NCBI GenBank assembly: GCA_963798275.1 | Contig: CAWCTB010000007.1 | Span: 1 to 32,976 of the forward strand | Direction of reading: 5' to 3' | DNA from: CAWCTB01 sp963798275 | GTDB taxonomy: Bacteria > Acidobacteriota > Terriglobia > Terriglobales > Acidobacteriaceae | Length of the DNA: 32,976 bases | Shown here: piece by piece, positions 30,664 through 32,976 of the stretch | Numbering within the stretch: position 1 is the first letter of the stretch | Layout of the letters: each line of letters begins with the position of its first letter | Program-made: the position numbers and the translations under genes | Notes under the pieces: generated by a model | What the model saw: only the letters and a program-made list of their open reading frames with translations | What the model was told of the DNA's origin: nothing | The model's database searches: none

Positions 30664-30703
30664 CCGGGATTCAGCCAGAGCTGAGGCCGCCAGAAAGTCC
30701 CGG
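30664..30703 (+). promoter_or_regulatory. Structured leader upstream of a 51-aa ORF
   Basis: Outer stem CCGGGA/TCCCGG (30664-30669 with 30698-30703) encloses inner stem TTCAGC/GCTGAG with a CAGA loop, and 12 unpaired bases. It ends 4 bases before the AGGAGA ribosome binding site. It could be a cis-regulatory element or simply a 5' stem. It matches no riboswitch that I recognise. Confidence 0.35.
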
Positions 30704-30720
30704 GACTAGGAGAACACGAT

Positions 30721-30876
30721 ATGGCGCAAAAGCAGAAGACAACGACAGGAGCTGCACAAGGGGCCGCACTGCGACTGTTCCTGCAAATCATGCGAAAAGG
30801 GAATGCACTGCGGGATTCCCCCTTGCGCACACCCTGCATTCCATTAAGCAAGCATTCAGTTGTGACGGTCGAGTGA
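30721..30876 (+). CDS. Possible small ORF, 51 aa
   Basis: ATG 30721 has AGGAGA 7 nt upstream, the best ribosome binding site in this neighbourhood. The product starts MAQKQKTTTGAAQGAALRLFLQIMRKG and is basic; the second half looks unstructured. No family recognised. The stop TGA at 30874 lies at the edge of the selA-head fragment, so the 3' end may be a product of the rearrangement. It is a candidate only. Confidence 0.35.
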   Translation: MAQKQKTTTGAAQGAALRLFLQIMRKGNALRDSPLRTPCIPLSKHSVVTVE

Positions 30877-30904
30877 CGGCGGCAGACGAAACAACTCTGC
30901 GATC
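30875..30904 (-). repeat. Fragment matching the selA 5' end
   Basis: 27 of 30 bases match 29773-29802, the first codons of selA, in the same orientation. It lies 66 bases beyond the stop of the intact GerW-like gene. Confidence 0.7.
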
Positions 30905-30934
30905 CGGGGCGGAATCGTTACGAGGCCCTAATCC

Positions 30935-31050
30935 TTGTTCCCCCGCAGATGCCAGTCTTCCGGTCGCAGGCTAGTCTCGCGCCAGCAGACGCCGTCCCAG
31001 CAGGCCCAGCAGCACTCCGCCAGCCACCAGCGCTGCGGCGAGCTTGGCGT
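30935..31050. repeat. Tail of the intact GerW-like gene, copy 1 of the duplicated segment
   Basis: Source copy for the remnant at 30471-30586; it covers the last 27 codons and about 36 bases after the stop. Confidence 0.75.
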
Positions 31051-31327
31051 CGACGAACCGCACGAAGCGCGCACCCTCATCCGTCACTTCGAGCACGCCC
31101 GCCGGAGCGGCAAACACCGCGCCACCGCCGCCACCACCGCCTTGCCCTGCATCGCCCGATTCGGACTTGCGTCCGCCCCAGCCCGCACCCACGTGATACC
31201 AGACCCGGGCCACCGGCACGATCGTCCTGCCCTGTGCCTGCATCGGCTCTCCGAAAACCTGCTTCACGTTCGCGGTCGCCGCAAAACGCTCGGTCATCGA
31301 TTGCAGAATCTCTTGTGCGTGATTCAT
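30971..31327 (-). CDS. GerW/YtfJ-like family protein
   Basis: A 118-aa protein resembling the sporulation protein YtfJ (GerW) family, which is widespread also in non-sporulating bacteria. MNHAQEILQSMTERFAATANVKQVFGEP opens the domain; VPVARVWYHVGAGWGG and a glycine run (GQGGGGGGGAV) follow, then GVLEVTDEGARFVRF. A C-terminal hydrophobic segment (LAAALVAGGVLLGLL) followed by RRLLARD suggests membrane anchoring. The start ATG 31327 has GGAGG 6 nt upstream; the open frame extends to 31375 but without such a site. The role is unknown. Confidence 0.85.
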   Translation of the reverse strand: MNHAQEILQSMTERFAATANVKQVFGEPMQAQGRTIVPVARVWYHVGAGWGGRKSESGDAGQGGGGGGGAVFAAPAGVLEVTDEGARFVRFVDAKLAAALVAGGVLLGLLGRRLLARD

Positions 31328-31604
31328 CGTTGCCTCCACCTGTCTCTTTGATGCGTCATCGTTAGATTTGGCCAATGGCTAGTATGGCGCCGCGAGAGCT
31401 CGCGGACTAACTCTACGTGTTTCGAGAGGGTGCAAGAAGAGGTTGCCATCAGGCTAATTGCCACGGTCTGGAGCTGACAAAATTGGGAAAATGCGGCCGG
31501 AACTGCCTAAACATGGCTAGAATTCACTGGAATACTGGGGAAAAACGGGCTATGCTGATGTCCGGTCTTGCGACCTAGTACAGAAGTTTGAAAGGGGAAA
31601 GCGC
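31328..31604. other. Divergent intergenic region
   Basis: 277 bases between the GerW-like gene and the PEP-CTERM gene, which read away from each other, so both promoters should be here. A small dyad CCGCGAG/CTCGCGG with a 2-base centre lies at 31390-31405. No clear sigma-54 (GG-N10-GC) promoter, as known for some PEP-CTERM genes, was found. Confidence 0.4.
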
Positions 31605-32213
31605 ATGAAGCGCTGGCTTCCGGTAATTTTGTGTATTGTGGCGCTGACGTGCGTTGGCAACGCTAGCGTTGTCTATGACAACCTGGGTTCGTCAAGCAAC
31701 GGCGCCGATCCCGTCACTTCGTTCGGACCCTTGGCTGATTCTTTCTCGACAGGCGGCGCTGGATTCACACTCGCGTCGGTCGGACTGAAGTTGGAACTGC
31801 TTGGCGCCCCGACCGGCACGTTAAGTGTCGACCTGCTAGCCGACAACAACACCTCGCCGGGTGGAGTTATCTACAACATAGGGACCATCGACGACAATAT
31901 GCTGAGCGGTACGCTGCAGGATTATTTCCTCAACCTGACCACGGCACAGGTTCTGACCGCGAATACGCGCTATTGGATCGAACTCAGCTCGATGGACAGT
32001 AATGCGGGCTGGAGTTGGTCAGGTGACCAGAATGCAGTCGGTGTAGCTGGCGAGTATTTTGCAAATCTCAACGGGGTGTTCGACAACTCAAACGGCCCCT
32101 ACCAGATGCGGTTGAGCGATACCGCAGCCACTCCCGAGCCGGGGACGTTAGTGCTGCTGGGCGGAGGTATCTGTGCCCTGACGGCGACCCTGCGGAGAAA
32201 GCTCGCGAGATAG
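31605..32213 (+). CDS. PEP-CTERM sorting-signal protein (choice-of-anchor type)
   Basis: A 202-aa secreted protein. It has a signal peptide (MKRWLPVILCIVALTCVGNA), a beta-rich central domain rich in Ser, Thr, Gly and Asn (FTLASVGLKLELLGAPTGTLSVDLLADNN, of the choice-of-anchor type) and a C-terminal PEP-CTERM tail: TPEPGTL, the hydrophobic VLLGGGICALTATL, and the basic RRKLAR. An exosortase, not in the window, should cut at this tail; such proteins are linked with exopolysaccharide production. AAAGGGG lies 6 nt before the ATG. A terminator follows at once, so it is monocistronic. Confidence 0.92.
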   Translation: MKRWLPVILCIVALTCVGNASVVYDNLGSSSNGADPVTSFGPLADSFSTGGAGFTLASVGLKLELLGAPTGTLSVDLLADNNTSPGGVIYNIGTIDDNMLSGTLQDYFLNLTTAQVLTANTRYWIELSSMDSNAGWSWSGDQNAVGVAGEYFANLNGVFDNSNGPYQMRLSDTAATPEPGTLVLLGGGICALTATLRRKLAR

Positions 32214-32239
32214 AAGTGCGAAGGCCATCGCGCAAGGAA

Positions 32240-32263
32240 GCCGCCAAAGCTGGCGGCTTTTTT
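32240..32263 (+). terminator. Rho-independent terminator of the PEP-CTERM gene
   Basis: GCCGCCA, loop AAGC, TGGCGGC, then TTTTTT. Confidence 0.9.
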
Positions 32264-32303
32264 GTTGTCCGGTGGATCGCGACGGAGTAGTTAGGGTACC
32301 GCC

Positions 32304-32309
32304 TATAAT
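32304..32309 (+). promoter_or_regulatory. Consensus -10 box just before the last gene
   Basis: TATAAT lies nine bases before the ATG at 32318, so the transcript would start at about 32316 and be leaderless or nearly so. No matching -35 is visible. Confidence 0.45.
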
Positions 32310-32317
32310 GTGGAACG

Positions 32318-32976
32318 ATGCGAGGGATTGCGAAGCCCGCGACGGTCGCGCTGTTGCTGGCGGTGGTAGTCGCGGCGTTATCTCCCGCGTGGCCGCTGAC
32401 GTGGCAGGACATACCGTTGACGATCCTGACACCTGGCGCGCTTCCGCCGACCAGCGTAGGCTCACGCTACGAAATGAGACTGCAGGCAACCGGCGGTGCT
32501 GCGCCCTACGCCTGGCAACTTGCGGCAGACGACCGGCTACCGCCGGGGATCAAGCTACATCCGCGTACAGGAAGGTTGTCGGGCACTGCGACCAAGCCGG
32601 GCGAGTATAACTTCACGCTGGTGTTGTCGGATGCGAACATTTTGGCGGCGAAGGTGCAACAAGATTTCAGCCTGCTGGTGACATCCGGGCTGACGGTCGA
32701 TTGGAGGAAACCGCCGGAGGTGAACGGTATGCAACTGGAGGGTTCGCTTTTGGTCGCAAACCACACCGACCATGCTCTGACCCTGACTGTAATCGTGCAG
32801 GCCGTGAACCAGATTGGACGGGCGACGGCGTTGGGATATCAGCGTTTCAAGCTGGCCTCGAATGCGGAACAGGAGATTCCCTTCGGATCAAGCCCAGGAC
32901 CGGGGAAGTACGTGGTGCACGCCGATGTAATCGCCGATGGCAGGAGCAACAAGTCCGGACTGCGTGCGCGAAGACA
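32318..32976 (+). CDS. Secreted protein with putative Ig (He_PIG) domain, 3' end cut by window edge
   Basis: 219 codons are visible. The N-terminus is a signal peptide (MRGIAKPATVALLLAVVVAALSPAW). Residues 27-110 form a putative-Ig domain of the He_PIG type: YEMRLQATGGAAPYAWQLA, LPPGIKLHPRTGRLSGTATKPGEYNFTLVLSDA, then FSLLVTSG. After it comes a second beta-rich domain (LEGSLLVANHTDHALTLTVIVQAVNQIGRATALG). Such domains mediate cell-surface or extracellular binding; the enzymatic role, if any, lies outside the window. Start ATG 32318 fits the signal peptide, without Shine-Dalgarno. Confidence 0.8.
   Translation, partial: MRGIAKPATVALLLAVVVAALSPAWPLTWQDIPLTILTPGALPPTSVGSRYEMRLQATGGAAPYAWQLAADDRLPPGIKLHPRTGRLSGTATKPGEYNFTLVLSDANILAAKVQQDFSLLVTSGLTVDWRKPPEVNGMQLEGSLLVANHTDHALTLTVIVQAVNQIGRATALGYQRFKLASNAEQEIPFGSSPGPGKYVVHADVIADGRSNKSGLRARR

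Noticed and set aside
30507..30851. 114-codon minus-strand ORF as a full gene
   Set aside because: Only its last 25-30 codons resemble the GerW-like protein; the rest is antisense to the plus-strand hairpin and ORF. It is treated as a remnant.

Overview
The window looks like a chromosomal segment of an Acidobacteriota bacterium (Koribacter/Terriglobia-like). Support comes from a VWFA protein of the acidobacterial type, an alternative complex III (ACIII) cluster fused to a caa3-type oxidase operon, a PEP-CTERM protein, a GerW/YtfJ-like protein and high GC. No species can be assigned by eye. Most genes lie on the minus strand.

Layout: (1) 1-2.6 kb: a partial ArsR repressor, a gene-free stretch with a perfect 22-bp palindrome, and a small ORF coupled to an SDR/DUF2867 protein. 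(2) 2.6-2.8 kb: a plus-strand terminator with no plus-strand gene before it, a hint of a small RNA. (3) 2.8-11.1 kb: a complete phosphate regulon, in transcription order phoB-phoR-phoU2-pstS-pstC-pstA-pstB-phoU1, with Pho-box-like 11-bp-spaced direct repeats before both phoB and pstS. (4) 11.3-12.5 kb: a plus-strand VWFA protein converging on the respiratory operon. (5) 25.3-12.4 kb: one long minus-strand respiratory operon, actA-actB-actC-actD-actE-actF, an unknown 186-aa membrane protein, a SCO1-type copper chaperone, then coxB-coxA-coxC-coxD. ACIII oxidises menaquinol and passes electrons through its c-type hemes to the caa3 oxidase, whose subunit II carries its own heme c; SCO1 loads CuA. 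A CRP/FNR-type palindrome lies upstream and a terminator closes the unit. (6) 25.8-30.4 kb: acpS, a cold-shock gene with a long leader, a membrane protein, DUF488, selA and a small gene. (7) 30.4-31.3 kb: remnants of a local duplication of the GerW-like gene tail and the selA head. (8) 31.6-33.0 kb: a PEP-CTERM protein and a partial secreted Ig-like protein, both plus strand.

The pst, phoR, act and cox genes are broken by about 26 single-base indels, nearly all one extra C/G in a short C/G run. Correcting them restores full-length family members whose lengths are all multiples of three, so I annotate whole genes and treat the shifts as probable sequence errors. actC also carries an in-frame TAG 41 codons before its natural end. 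I found no clear evidence of an entirely new system. The best leads are the candidate small RNA, the uncharacterised protein inside the ACIII-caa3 operon, the Pho and CRP sites, the duplication scar and the heptad repeats.
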